Origin: Liolophura sinensis
Taxonomy: Eukaryota > Mollusca > Polyplacophora > Chitonida > Chitonidae
DNA length: 64,000 nucleotides
Direction of reading: 5' to 3'
NCBI RefSeq assembly: GCF_032854445.1
Contig: NC_088300.1
Coordinates: forward strand, 54,598,984-54,662,983
Both the position numbers and the translations under genes were made by a program. Under the pieces are notes generated by a model. It searched no databases. It was not told the DNA's origin and saw nothing but the letters and a program-made list of their open reading frames with translations. Shown here piece after piece: positions 25,701-35,537 of this stretch. Every line of letters starts with the position of its first letter. Positions within the stretch are counted from its first letter, which is position 1.

Positions 25701-27852
25701 CTCAAGTACCCAGTAAAGGCCTTTGTCAAAGTATGAAAATGTCCGTCTAGGAGAAGAGAAGCCAATACCAACTGCTTTTTAAGTCTTCCTCAACATGGTA
25801 TTATTTTCCAAGATATTGTAATGTACAGTTAGATGATTGGCAAATCTCTTTCTATACATGTGTATATACCATATCCTTAATGTACCATGAAAGTAACAAC
25901 ATAAAATAATGTTTTTTATAATCTGCACATAAAAACATTAGACATTGTCAGTAATATGACAGTAATCCCATTTACACCTTTGTTAGATTGTTTGTACATT
26001 CTGACTTACTTCCTCCTAAAGTTGGATATTTAGATAGATCTGACAGTTGGTGGTGTAAATTGCAGGTTGTTTGGTACAACTGGATACTGTTCAGCCTGCT
26101 CCAAGATGATCCCAGCCTTTGAGATGGTGATGAGAGCTAAAAGTAATGTGTATCACCTGGAATGCTTCGCCTGTCAGCAGTGTAATCACAGGTGAGTCTG
26201 ACTAGGACACAGATGAATCTGTCTGACACATAAATGGGTCAGATTAACACACAGATGAGTGAGACTAACTCACAGTTACATGCGAATCTCATTAACACAC
26301 AATCGCAGATGCTTCAGACTGACACACAGTGTGTTTCAAGTGAAACTGATTATCACATGGTCACAGGTGAGTCTGACTGACACATGATCACAAGTGAGTC
26401 TGATTGACCCATAATCACAAGTGAGTCTGACTGACACATGGTCACGGGTGAGTCTGACTGACACATGATCACAAGTGAGTCTGATTGACACATGGTCATA
26501 GGTGAGTCTGACTGACACATGATCACAAGTGAGTCTGATTGACACATGGTCATAGGTGAGTCTGACTGACACATGATCACAAGTGAGTCTGATTGACACA
26601 TAATCACAAGTGAGTCTGACTGACACATGGTCACGGGTGAGTCTGACTGACACATGATCACAAGTGAGTCTGACTGGCACATGGTCACGGGTGAGTCTGA
26701 CTGACACATGATCACAGGTGAGTCTGACTGGCACATGGTCACAGATGAGTCTGACTGACACATGATCACAAGTGAGTCTGATTGACACATATCCACGAGT
26801 GAGTCTGACTGACACATGATCACAAGTGAGTCTGACTGGCACATGGTCACGGGTGAGTCTGACTGGCACATGGTCACGGGTGAGTCTGACTGACACATGA
26901 TCACAGGTGAGTCTGACTGACACATGATCACAGGTGAGTCTGACTGACACATGGTCACAGATGAGTCTGATGGACACATGGTCACAGGTGAGTCTGACTG
27001 ACACATGATCACTGGTTAGTCTAACATGTGGTCACTGGTGAATGTGATGTACACATGGTCACTGGTGAGTATGACAAACACATGATGAGTCTGACTAACA
27101 CAGAATCACAAGTGAATCTGACTAACATATGATCACTGGTGAGTCTGATTTTGAAAATATTTCATTGGGAAAAGTGAATGTTCTGTGTAGTTTGGCACAA
27201 TGCTTTAACTTCTCATTCTAAGTAAGGCATCCTCAAGAGAAATATAAGTTAACAATTCATAAGAATTTTTTTGAAATAGGCTAATAGTGGTGCAAGAATT
27301 GAGTCTGGTATCCACAATCAGCTGCTAAGGTTTAAACATTCATCAAGTCATATACCAATCTATTGTCATTCCAAGGTGATATAATACTTGGTACCCAGGT
27401 GTAGTGTTCAGCACCATCAACAAAACCTGTCTGCCATCAGCAGTTAACTGTTCCTTCAGTATAATACTTGCTGCAAACAAATGAATCCGTTCTTGCAGGT
27501 AAACCACTCATTTGTCAGGTGACCTATTCTCTCTTGTCTTGTTACTTTCGTCATTCCCTTGTGATGACATTTTGTTGACCCAAGTTTTTCTGACCAATGA
27601 AGACATTTTTTTTTTGACAGAACCTCATCACTAACATGACTTTTTTTCTATTTTTGTTACAGATTCTGTGTGGGAGACCGCTTCTATTTGTGTGACAACA
27701 AGATACTGTGTGAATATGACTATGAAGAGAGGGTTGTATTTGCGAGCATGCCTTACAATTACAATGCACTCTCTCAGATCAAACGCCAGGCAAACAGCCT
27801 AAGTGACGACATATCTAGTGGCTATGGTAGTCCCAGCCCCACCTCACTTTAG
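16756..27852 (+). CDS. LMO1: LIM-only transcriptional co-regulator, LMO1/LMO3 (rhombotin/Beadex) type; four-exon gene
   Basis: Coding exons are 16756-16777, 25439-25661, 26066-26191 and 27663-27852. Joined, they give 561 nt: 186 codons plus a TAG stop. All introns are GT-AG and the frame closes exactly. LIM1 covers residues 26-79 (ligands C26, C29, H47, C50, C53, C56, C76, D79) and LIM2 covers 90-143 (C90, C93, H112, C115, C118, C121, C140, D143). The stretches [37 protein letters not shown] and [11 protein letters not shown] match vertebrate LMO1/LMO3 far better than LMO2 or LMO4. From family knowledge, LMO proteins do not bind DNA: they sit in the nucleus, bind the LDB/Chip adaptor through LIM1 and compete with LIM-homeodomain factors or bridge bHLH/GATA complexes. 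The tail after residue 144 (about 43 aa, Ser-rich) is longer than in vertebrate LMO1/3. LMO1 and LMO3 are vertebrate duplicates, so this is probably their single co-orthologue. The family call is secure; the exact symbol is not. Confidence 0.95.
17911..17936. repeat. (GA)n microsatellite
   Basis: About 12 uninterrupted GA units in LMO intron 1. Confidence 0.95.
18140..18580. promoter_or_regulatory. Candidate enhancer: dense homeodomain-type TAAT cores in LMO intron 1
   Basis: Within about 430 bp are TTTAATTGG, AATTATTAATTTAG, CATTATTAAG, CTTAATTGAAATTG, AGTAATTATT, CCAATTAATG, AAATTAATAATTAATTTC and CGTAATTGAAG. Many are the extended TAATTA/TAATTG sites preferred by Antp-class and LIM homeodomain proteins. 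The rest of intron 1 (16778-25438) is otherwise featureless except for the repeats listed. No conservation test was possible. Confidence 0.35.
19579..19605. repeat. (GT)n followed by a 15-G run
   Basis: GTGTGTGTGTG runs into fifteen consecutive G. A run of this length can adopt quadruplex-like structure and is prone to sequencing error. Confidence 0.9.
20285..20515. repeat. Degenerate tandem repeat, about 33 bp, in LMO intron 1
   Basis: Recurring CCAAATATG/TCAAATATGATGAGCC-type blocks alternate with TATGATATCTGCC at spacings of roughly 30-37 bp. Copies are diverged, so the array is old. Confidence 0.6.
22010..22076. repeat. Polypyrimidine tract (T/C)
   Basis: About 60 bases of almost pure T and C, including (TTC)n. 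It produces a false Lys/Glu-rich frame on the minus strand. Confidence 0.9.
22262..22378 (+). mobile_element. Old SINE fragment in LMO intron 1
   Basis: GTGAGTTCAAGTCCAGCTCA is the B-box of the main SINE. It is followed by CGCAACCTGTGGATGGTCAT and CAGGTTTTTCCTACCAACA from the core. The tail is lost. Only this decayed copy is visible inside the LMO gene. Confidence 0.75.
25439..25661 (+). CDS. LMO1: LMO coding exon 2 (N-terminal linker and complete LIM1)
   Basis: The acceptor is TTTTATTTCCTCGCCAG, with a good pyrimidine tract, and the donor is CTCAG|GTAGCT. Entry phase is 1 and exit phase is 2. The exon encodes residues 8-82, including all eight zinc ligands of LIM1 and the strongly conserved CRRDYLR that closes the domain. 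Without splicing, the frame meets a TAG at once in the donor. Intron 1 before it is 8.66 kb and intron 2 after it is 404 bp. Confidence 0.95.
26066..26191 (+). CDS. LMO1: LMO coding exon 3 (LFGTTG linker and first two-thirds of LIM2)
   Basis: The exon begins after TGTAAATTGCAG, an acceptor with a poor pyrimidine tract, and ends at AATCACAG|GTGAGTCTG, an almost ideal donor. It encodes residues 82-124, supplying C90, C93, H112, C115, C118 and C121 of LIM2. The last two zinc ligands (C140, D143) come only from exon 4. A tandem array descended from this same donor junction fills the start of the following intron. Confidence 0.95.
26192..27150 (+). repeat. 27-bp minisatellite in LMO intron 3 derived from the exon 3 splice-donor junction
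   Basis: Perfect 27-bp register runs from a GTGAGT at 26367 to one at 26988 (24 unit positions). Twenty-two of these keep GTGAGT; those at 26745 and 26961 read ATGAGT. The real donor at 26192 is ATCACAG|GTGAGTCTGACT, and units read ATCACAG|GTGAGTCTGACT or ATCACAA|GTGAGTCTGACT. A unit at 26600-26621 also matches the TAATCACA of the exon end. Between 26204 and 26366 lie degenerate older copies, and decayed ones follow to 27150. Alternation of ACATGGTC and ACATGATC gives a partial 54-bp dimer. Because 27 is a multiple of three, two minus-strand frames stay open by chance. Confidence 0.95.
27663..27852 (+). CDS. LMO1: LMO coding exon 4 (end of LIM2 and Ser-rich C-terminal tail)
   Basis: The acceptor is strong (TTTTTCTATTTTTGTTACAG). 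The exon finishes LIM2 ([14 protein letters not shown]140 and D143). It then encodes a tail of about 43 residues ending in [12 protein letters not shown] before the TAG at 27850-27852. The tail holds several Ser-Pro or Ser-rich positions that could be phosphorylated. It does not resemble the short vertebrate LMO1 or LMO3 ends. Confidence 0.95.
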
Positions 27853-30800
27853 ACTTACCCCCCAGTACAGTTACTGTGCTCATCCATGACTCCGCTGTAT
27901 GTATGACTGACTTTTGTCATCATGGTATCATTAAAACTCCCAGGCAAACAAATGTGTCATTATCAACTCAGCATTGCTCTGTTGTATATCACGGAACCTA
28001 AATCAGCTCAGGAGAAAAGGACTGAAAATCAGCTTGTACAAAAGGACTGACAGTTATTTCAACTATGTGGTCTGGTAATGGAACCTTGTTGGCTTGACCA
28101 AGAAACCACATGCCACTACTTTCAAGGGATCATCATGAACCTTGCTGCCTGCAATGTATCAGCAATGGTTCAAACTGGCTTCAAACTATCACAAGAAAAC
28201 TGCAACAGGATCTTCAAATTATTGTCATGACTGCGAGATGTAAGTGTGTTCCAACGGGCTTTATCACAAAGAAACTGTATGTTGTTTGTCTTCAAGGTAT
28301 CCGCATGAGCCTTACTGATATTCTGGCATCATCAAGAGGTAATTTGGCTTCAACAGATTACTGTAAATTACCGAACATCTTCCCATCACCTTTATTAATC
28401 CAATTGTGGTCATACAAGAACCCAAATCAGTTACATGTTATCCATGATAATGTGATCAAAGACTTGGCCACAGAACACAGAATTGTCTACATCCTGTTGA
28501 CTCACTGGTTTTTAAATAACTGTTGGTCTCTATGAAGACATCTGCTGTATCATCAGACAGACACGTCAAGTGTGACTCCATTGTACTGGCAGCAATTCTG
28601 GACAAAACTGGTAGACTTTCACTTCCTACATCTGGTGGATAAACAATATCATTCCAATTGTCTTAGGGTAAACAGTTTTTCATCAGGCACTTCAAGCAGT
28701 TCCAGTGATTGAAACTTTCGTCAGAAATTAACTGGCAGTGACACATTCAATTCAGCTAAGGCATAAATAGATGATAATGTCATCATTGTGCAAAAAGTGA
28801 GTGTTTTCTGGTGTGGACAGAAGTAGACTTCCTCTGATGGACAGAGAGCATATTCTAGCCAGACTGGTTGCACTTTACCAATAGAGGCATTGTCAGGACA
28901 CTTGAACAGGGAGACTTTTCATATAGCATTTGATCTTCACCCAACGTTTTGACTTGATACCATTTGATGGCTTTCTCAAGTTTTTGACACAAGTCAAGTG
29001 TACAGAGTGTTACGAGACGGAGCTGGAAACAATAGTATAAGCCTAGAAATTATATAAGAAAACAGTACGCTGAACTGGCTGGGTTTAAATGTCTGATTGA
29101 GAATGAAGGTATATACTTGTCTACTGTTATTTATAAAGGACCAAATTTTAAGCTGTTATGATGTTCTGTACATAGAAGAGCTGTGGAACTGTTGAAGGTA
29201 CCAGGCCTGGTATTTTGGGTGTAGTGCTGATTGTGAATTCTGTGCAGTGTGGAATGACAACACTGTTTCTGTTATAAATGATTTATGTGTACATTCACAT
29301 ATCTGTCGATTTTAGAGGTTCTCAAGATGTTTTCATAATTTCTTTTGTAAAATGCATAATATCTGCATCGCAGCTGTAAATTGATTAAATTTTTAAAATG
29401 CGTCTGTTTTCCACAGCAAGTCTCAACACTCCACCTCTCCACCACCCCTTCTCCTTCTCTTCCCAACCCCCTCTCATTATTGCGCACAATTCAGCGTCCC
29501 GTCTCACCGTACAGTGGTTATCTAGTCATTTCTTGTCTTAATCCAGATTTGTTGCGTCCCAGCCAAATTAAATATTTACTTCAAATTATCTCCAGTATCT
29601 TATCTCATCCCATTGTGTGTATCTATACAGATGCTAGAAAATTCCATATATGGCTAGCACTGATCACTGTGTTTTGATTACATATCATCAGGAAATTGAT
29701 ACCAGGTCATCTCGACCCTCTCCCAGGCTAGGCTCAAGAGAATCCTTCCACATATGTGGGTTTATCAACTTGTTTTACCAGGAACGGTAGCATGACCACA
29801 CACCACCCCTACCCAACCAATCCTCCCCTTATTTAAGTCCCTTTCTTCTGTACAAATGCTCTGTATTGTATTAATGTAACAGTATTATCACAGTGTCTAT
29901 TTCACTTCCTGACTACTATACCAATCACCTGAAACTTACTCTTTGATCTTGACAGTGTCAATTTATTGAATGGCTTCAAAGTGACCAGACAGCCTGTTGG
30001 ACATTGGGTTCCGTAATGTGTTTGCTTTGTGAATACTGCAGAGCTTGTATAGCAAGAGGACATTCCGTAATATAGGTGCATGTAGTCTAATTTATTGGTA
30101 TGGTTTATTCCATCTCAGTTCCTGGCTGTCAAAGGTATCAGCTGAAGCAGTTTGAGCTTGTAAATTCCACTCAGCCACTTTTTATGATATAACAAAATTT
30201 ATAGCGCCCAGTGAAAGTTTAACCATGATTGTGATGTCTTAACATGGACTTTCACAATTTTGACTCCTAGGATTCAAATATTAGTTTTTATGTCAAATTG
30301 CCAAATTTGAATTCAAGTCAAAATTGACAATGGGGAATCTGCCCTGGTCACATTGATCTCAGGTTGTTCTCGGCTTTGCTGTACTTTATGGACTTTGGAG
30401 TGTGCACCCACTTTTAGGTGTGTGTGTGTGGTATCCCAAATAGTTGCCCTCTCCACTTCCCTCCCTCCCTTCATATTGTCACCTTTACTGCAACATAGTC
30501 AGTCCATGCACACTAACATGTGGGACTCGCAGTGGCAAGATGTTCTGCTTGCTGCTGATCAAGAACTCTGCCTCAGCTTGAAAAAATCCCTCTTCCAGCT
30601 TGTGCCAAACATCTCTCACATTTGTGTTGGTTTTATGTACATATGTTTATGAACCTTTGCTTCGTTTACACTTTTGTCTTCACACTAAATTTTTGTCTTT
30701 CCCACGTTTAAATTATTCCTGAAATGCATTGGTTACATGTTTTGTGTGTAGTGCCATGTAAATTCACAGTCATCACAAAGATATCGGGGAATTTTAACTG

Positions 30801-31145
30801 CATTTCATATGTATGCTAAATTTTATGAATATACTGGAATTTGGTCTGTAATTTAAGATTTGTGGTTGATAATGGGGTATGGCTGTGTTTGTTCCAGCTA
30901 GCCTAAGTCTGTACCATACGTTACTGCAGTAGTATGTGTACTGCTGATGTGAGCCTAGTGGTACTCCTACATTGTCCTTGCGTATTTGAGCCCACCAAAG
31001 GGTTACCCCTTAATCCTGAGCTGTGCTGGACTACTGTATATTTCTGTACATATCTCTCATGTAAAATTATTCCCACATTGTACTTTACTGTGAATTATGA
31101 TTATTATTATTATTATATTGCCAAATAAAAGAGGAAAATTTTATT
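27853..31145 (+). other. LMO1: Probable LMO 3' UTR
   Basis: This AT-rich, gene-free sequence runs from the stop codon to the first canonical AATAAA I can find (31124-31129), followed by a T-rich stretch. Long 3' UTRs are usual for LMO genes. It contains three Pumilio-type TGTACATA elements (29167, 30636, 31045) and one ACCAAAG, the miR-9 seed match (30994-31000). An ATTAAA at about 27930 could give a short alternative form. The extent is inferred, not proven. Confidence 0.5.
31124..31129 (+). terminator. LMO1: Candidate LMO polyadenylation signal AATAAA
   Basis: A canonical hexamer in CCAAATAAAAG, followed by an A/T-rich segment (GAGGAAAATTTTATTTATTC). It is the first canonical AATAAA found downstream of the stop codon on the + strand. 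Confidence 0.45.
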
Positions 31146-31861
31146 TATTCAAAGTTATTATCTTTGGGTTGCGTCAATCACTTTAGATCACTGTAGAGTT
31201 CCCAGAACCCACTGAAGTATGTGTCTTTTCTGAATGTATGGAAGCTGAAGAGTCCCAGATTGGTACACTGTTTTGATTGGTCTATCAAGTGACAGAATGA
31301 TTACTTACATCATTGATTCATTGACTTAAAACTTTGTTATTCTGGATGGTTCGAGAATCAGGAATGTTAAGTTTGCAGGTAAATTCTGGACCACCTGCTG
31401 CCTTAAATGAAGGTGAAAACTATATAACTCAGGTTGACAGATTAGGCAAACAGTGTATGACAATCTTGGTATCCCCATTGGTAGGTTTTGTGTTGCTTTC
31501 CTGCTATTTAAGAGAATATGTTATATATGTGTCCCAATATGCAATGAAATAGAGTTTCATAGTTGTCGTGAATCCAGAATATTTATCATCAGGACAAGAT
31601 CACATATAGAACCAGAAGAATTCCCTGAATTCTGGTTGGTTGGTTCTGAAATGCCATGTTTTTGGTACAGGAATTAAGGCTGATTCGTTTCAACATTTTA
31701 CCAACTGTGTAAACCATCCTCACATTGTAATGGCATCCTAACAAAAGTGAAGGAACACTTATTAAAACTGTTCCAACTTCAGATGAAATAATTTTCTTTT
31801 TGGAATCTTCGAAAAGCCACTGCCTTTTTTCTACGTTAATGATTTGATATGTTTACTCATA

Positions 31862-32330
31862 CGTTAGAGTATTCAAGACGTTTGTAATGTACCTGGTGAT
31901 TGCCTATTTCCACTAGTTATAGGCCTGACAGCCGCCATGCGTCAGAGTACTCAAGGCGTTTGTAAAGTACCTGGCGAGTGCCTATTTCCACTAGCTATAA
32001 GTCCGACAGCCACCATACGCCAGAGTATTCAAGACGTTTGTAAAGTACCTGGCGAGTGCCTATTTACACTAGCTATAAGTCTGACAGCCGCCATACGTCA
32101 GAGTACTAAGGCGTTTGTAAAGTACCTGGCAAGTGCCTATTTCCACTAGCTATAAGTCTGACAGCCGCCATACGCCAGAGTATTCAAGACGTTTGTAAAG
32201 TACCTGGCGAGTGCCTATTTCCACTAGCTATAAGTAAGACCGCCGCCATACGTCAGAGTACTAAGGCGATTGGAAAGCACCTGACAAGTGCCTATTTCCA
32301 CTACCCATAAGTAAGACCGCCGCCATATAA
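31862..32330. repeat. 78-bp tandem repeat, about six copies, just 3' of LMO
   Basis: The unit contains GGCGTTTGTAAAGTACCTGG, GCCTATTTCCACTAGCTATA and ACAGCCGCCATACG. CAGAGTA starts recur at 31943, 32021, 32099 and 32176 (period 77-78). The first and last copies are diverged. A short open frame across it is a by-product of the period. Confidence 0.9.
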
Positions 32331-32848
32331 GCGAGAAATTCTTGAGCATGGCGTTAAACACCATTCAAATATATAAAGATGGTCGCATGGTCACATCGTG
32401 GTCACATAGTTTTTACTACTATAAACGTCACAAATGTGAAACGGTTTCCCCATCTGTTAAAACCTCGTACGGGTACTCAAGATCTCAAGGTCTGGAATAA
32501 CACAGCAAATTGATAAAACGAGAAACCCAAGCTTAAACAATCGTATCTACAGCTGACTTAAATAATTGGGAAATAGTCAGTGTTCTCGGTCGATAACACA
32601 TTAGGCAACAAACCATGCGTTATCCACCATGTATGTAGGTGTCTCTCTTTGCTAAGTCAATCCAGTAAAACAAGTTTTTTCCTTTTACTTCAATATTCGG
32701 TTACCAACATCTTTGTGAATGGTCACAACAAAGTCACCTCAGTCAATATCGAGGAAATACTGTGTGAAAAACTCCTTCCCGACTTCTTGCGTTTATAACA
32801 CTGGCTCAAAGCCATATGTGCTCTGAGTTTGGGTTTTGCTTCTATTAC

Positions 32849-34170
32849 GCCACGCTTTTCTGTATGTGTGTTCCCATAAAACAATAGAAGAATACAGACG
32901 CGCCACGACGTGACAGCGGAAAACGATGCGTTTTTCTGCGACTTGGACCCCGTTATGTAGTCCGTCAGTATTCCATTCTATATTCCCCACAACTTGGGTT
33001 GAATTCACCTCAAACGCGTCATGAGTGTCAGCGTCAAACGCTGAGTGAATCACTGTGCATGAAATCGTATGCCTTTCTCAGGTTATATATGTATTTATTT
33101 TATTTTTGTCTATTACGTAGCCTGTGTTCTCTAGGTCCACGTGTAGTTTTGCATAGACTTTTGTAATACTCGTATACGTTACTTGTTAAGATGCCTGAAA
33201 GGCATGCATGAAGTTGTTACCCTTGTTCGTATGTCTGTGTTTCTATATACACGCTGTAGCTGTACAAGATGTGCTGCTGATAATTACCACGCTACCTACC
33301 ACCAGCTGGCTCACCAACTAGACAGGGATCTGTGAACGGCAACCAGGTGCTTGTGGTCATTTTATGGCATTCTTGTTTGTAAGTTATTGTCATATCTGGC
33401 CATAACCTTGTAGAAATGCATGTACTTGAAAAGTTTCAGTAATAAACAACTGGACTTTCATTGATAGTGACCATTAATACACACACTTGTCTCATCAGAA
33501 TTTCATTTCTGGACCAATGTCAAAATATAAACATAGCTAACTGTATACACATTAGACAAAGAGAAGAAGAGATTGGAGGAGAGAGTGAGTTTAAAGTCAA
33601 AGGAAACACTAAAATGAAGTATGTATCCGATGAAAGGCCGTTAAACAATGTTTTGGACTATACAACGCAGTGGGTATTAAATTCACCTGTAGCTTTTCTA
33701 CATCATTTCAAAACTATCAACCTTATATTCTTATAAGACCTTAATAATAACCTTATTAGATTGTTAATTTTTGTCCATAGTAGAGTTCAAAGATTGTACT
33801 ATTGTTACTCCTTCCCGCCTTCCCGTTTAGATTTTCCCTCCAGTATGTCAGAAATTTTCTGTATGTGTGTTGTCATAAACCTGTGAGGGAGAACAGAAGA
33901 ACTGCGACATGACAGCGGAGAACGACGTGTTTACTGTGATTTGGACCCATTTAAGTATGCCGTTATGACCAGTGTTCCATTCTATGTTTGTATGAGAGTG
34001 AGGTTAAATTCAAAGGAAACACTAAAATGAAGTATGTATCAGATAAAAAGCCGTTAAACAATGTTTTGGGAAAACCTATCGATTTTTTACTACGAATTAG
34101 CTTTAAAAACTTCGGATTCCACGGTGGTCTGTTGAGAGTGAGCATTAATGACATGGTGTCCTTGTATACA
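32849..34170. repeat. Dispersed duplicated element (three partial copies)
   Basis: Segment 33858-34170 contains TTCTGTATGTGTGTTGTCAT, CATGACAGCGGAGAACGACG, AAAGGAAACACTAAAATGAA and GCCGTTAAACAATGTTTTGG. Its first part recurs diverged at 32849-33000 (GACGTGACAGCGGAAAACGA) and its second part at 33580-33660 (AAAGGAAACACTAAAATGAA, GGCCGTTAAACAATGTTTTG). A weaker trace lies at 36300-36400. No protein is recognised, so this is probably an unclassified transposable element. Confidence 0.6.
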
Positions 34171-35225
34171 GCACTCTGTGTGTTTTAAATTGCAAAAAAC
34201 CTGATGTGACGTCACTGCTCCCAATCATGGTCTCCACTCCTTTGAAGGAAATCAGAAAAAAAATCCAACATTTTTCTGGGCAGTGATCAATAGCCTTTTA
34301 CCTGGCATAACTCCATATTAGTGGTTTCTCTGTCATTACTGTTAATCTAACCTGTGCAACTTCTCTATGATCACCATACATATTCAGTCACATATCACTT
34401 GGATACCACCCAATGCCGTTTGTTGTGAATTACACTTCATTACGGGCTCCAAGAATCCTAAGCTGGCTATAATCTTAGAGGTCATCTGGCTCACTCATAT
34501 AGACACCCATGGTGCGCAGTATGACAAGCACCCAAAGCGATTTATAAATTACATGTACTTCTATAACAGAGTTCCCAAAGATTAACTTGGATTCATCTTG
34601 CAAAGGTTACTTTAAGTATCCTGTGCTTCCTAATAGATTGTCTAGAAGATTTATCACGGACACGATCGTGAAATGCGAGGTTCCAGGTATCGCCTGACAT
34701 ATTCGCACATCAAACTCGTAATGATCCATCTTCAACGTGATCAAGCCTGTAGACAGCGTATGTCAGGTCAGGCATGCATGTAGGTACAAGAACATTGTCC
34801 ACATTAGCCCGTATGAAGAGTTTTATGAGTTGTGCGGAATATGATTGTCTCTTCTACCACTTAATTTGACTAACACATAGAGTAAATTATTCGGAATAAC
34901 TCCATTGATGTAATTTAGCGGTTAACTCCATTTTGCCGGAAATACCAATATAAGAGGTTGTCCAGACCTTCGCTCTAGGTACTTGACAAACAAAAAGCAT
35001 CAATAGACAAAAGCACCCTACTCTTATCCTGCTTTCCCAATTCACACCCATGCATCACACTCGCGCATGACCATATTCGTTAGACGTATCATGTATTCTT
35101 AATCATGTCTAATAAATGTATAATACAAATATTAGACCAATGCCACATTCCCAGAATAAAGCTTATACATGCGAATTCGTTGGGGGCGTTGGCTGATAAA
35201 ACGGAATAACCTTAAAAGTGTTAAC

Positions 35226-35272
35226 CAATAATTCACACACTGAGAGTCGTACTCTCAGTGTGTGAATTATTG
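35226..35272. repeat. Perfect 22-bp inverted repeat with 3-nt spacer
   Basis: CAATAATTCACACACTGAGA plus GT, a CGT spacer, then the exact reverse complement ending GTGAATTATTG. All 22 pairs match. See the finding for interpretation. Confidence 0.95.
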
Positions 35273-35299
35273 CCATGAGAACTTCCATGAAGAGGCCTT

Positions 35300-35486
35300 T
35301 GAGAGCATGCTGGCTTTCTCTAAGGTCGTACCTGGGAAAGTTTGACACCAACCTGCGGATGCCCATGGATTTCCCCAACGCTCTACCAGGTTTCCTTCCT
35401 CCATAAAGCTGGTCGCCGTCGTCTAAGTGAAATGTTCTTGAGTGTAGCGTAGAACACAGTCAAATAAATAAATAAATAAATAAATA

Positions 35487-35518
<32 letters not shown>

Positions 35519-35537
35519 AATAAATAAAGAAATAAAT
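35300..35537 (+). mobile_element. SINE 3' part with long (AAAT)n(AAAG)n tail
   Basis: Matches the reference SINE core (GCTCTACCAGGTTTCCTTCC, CTGGTCGCCGTCGTCTAAGT, GAAATGTTCTTGAGTGTAGC). From about 35461 to 35537 it ends in pure tetranucleotide repeats, AAAT changing to AAAG. The tRNA head is missing or unrecognisable. A perfect hairpin lies just before it. Confidence 0.85.

Noticed and set aside
26336-27012. Two overlapping minus-strand frames of about 220 codons
   Set aside because: Both are products of the 27-bp intron array (a multiple of three) read antisense to LMO.
28110-28535. 141-codon plus-strand frame after the LMO stop
   Set aside because: It lies inside the probable 3' UTR, has no domain or codon bias I can see, and is of a length possible by chance.
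35226-35272. Possible microRNA precursor
   Set aside because: The 22-bp stem has only a 3-nt loop and no lower stem, unsuitable for Drosha/Dicer processing.
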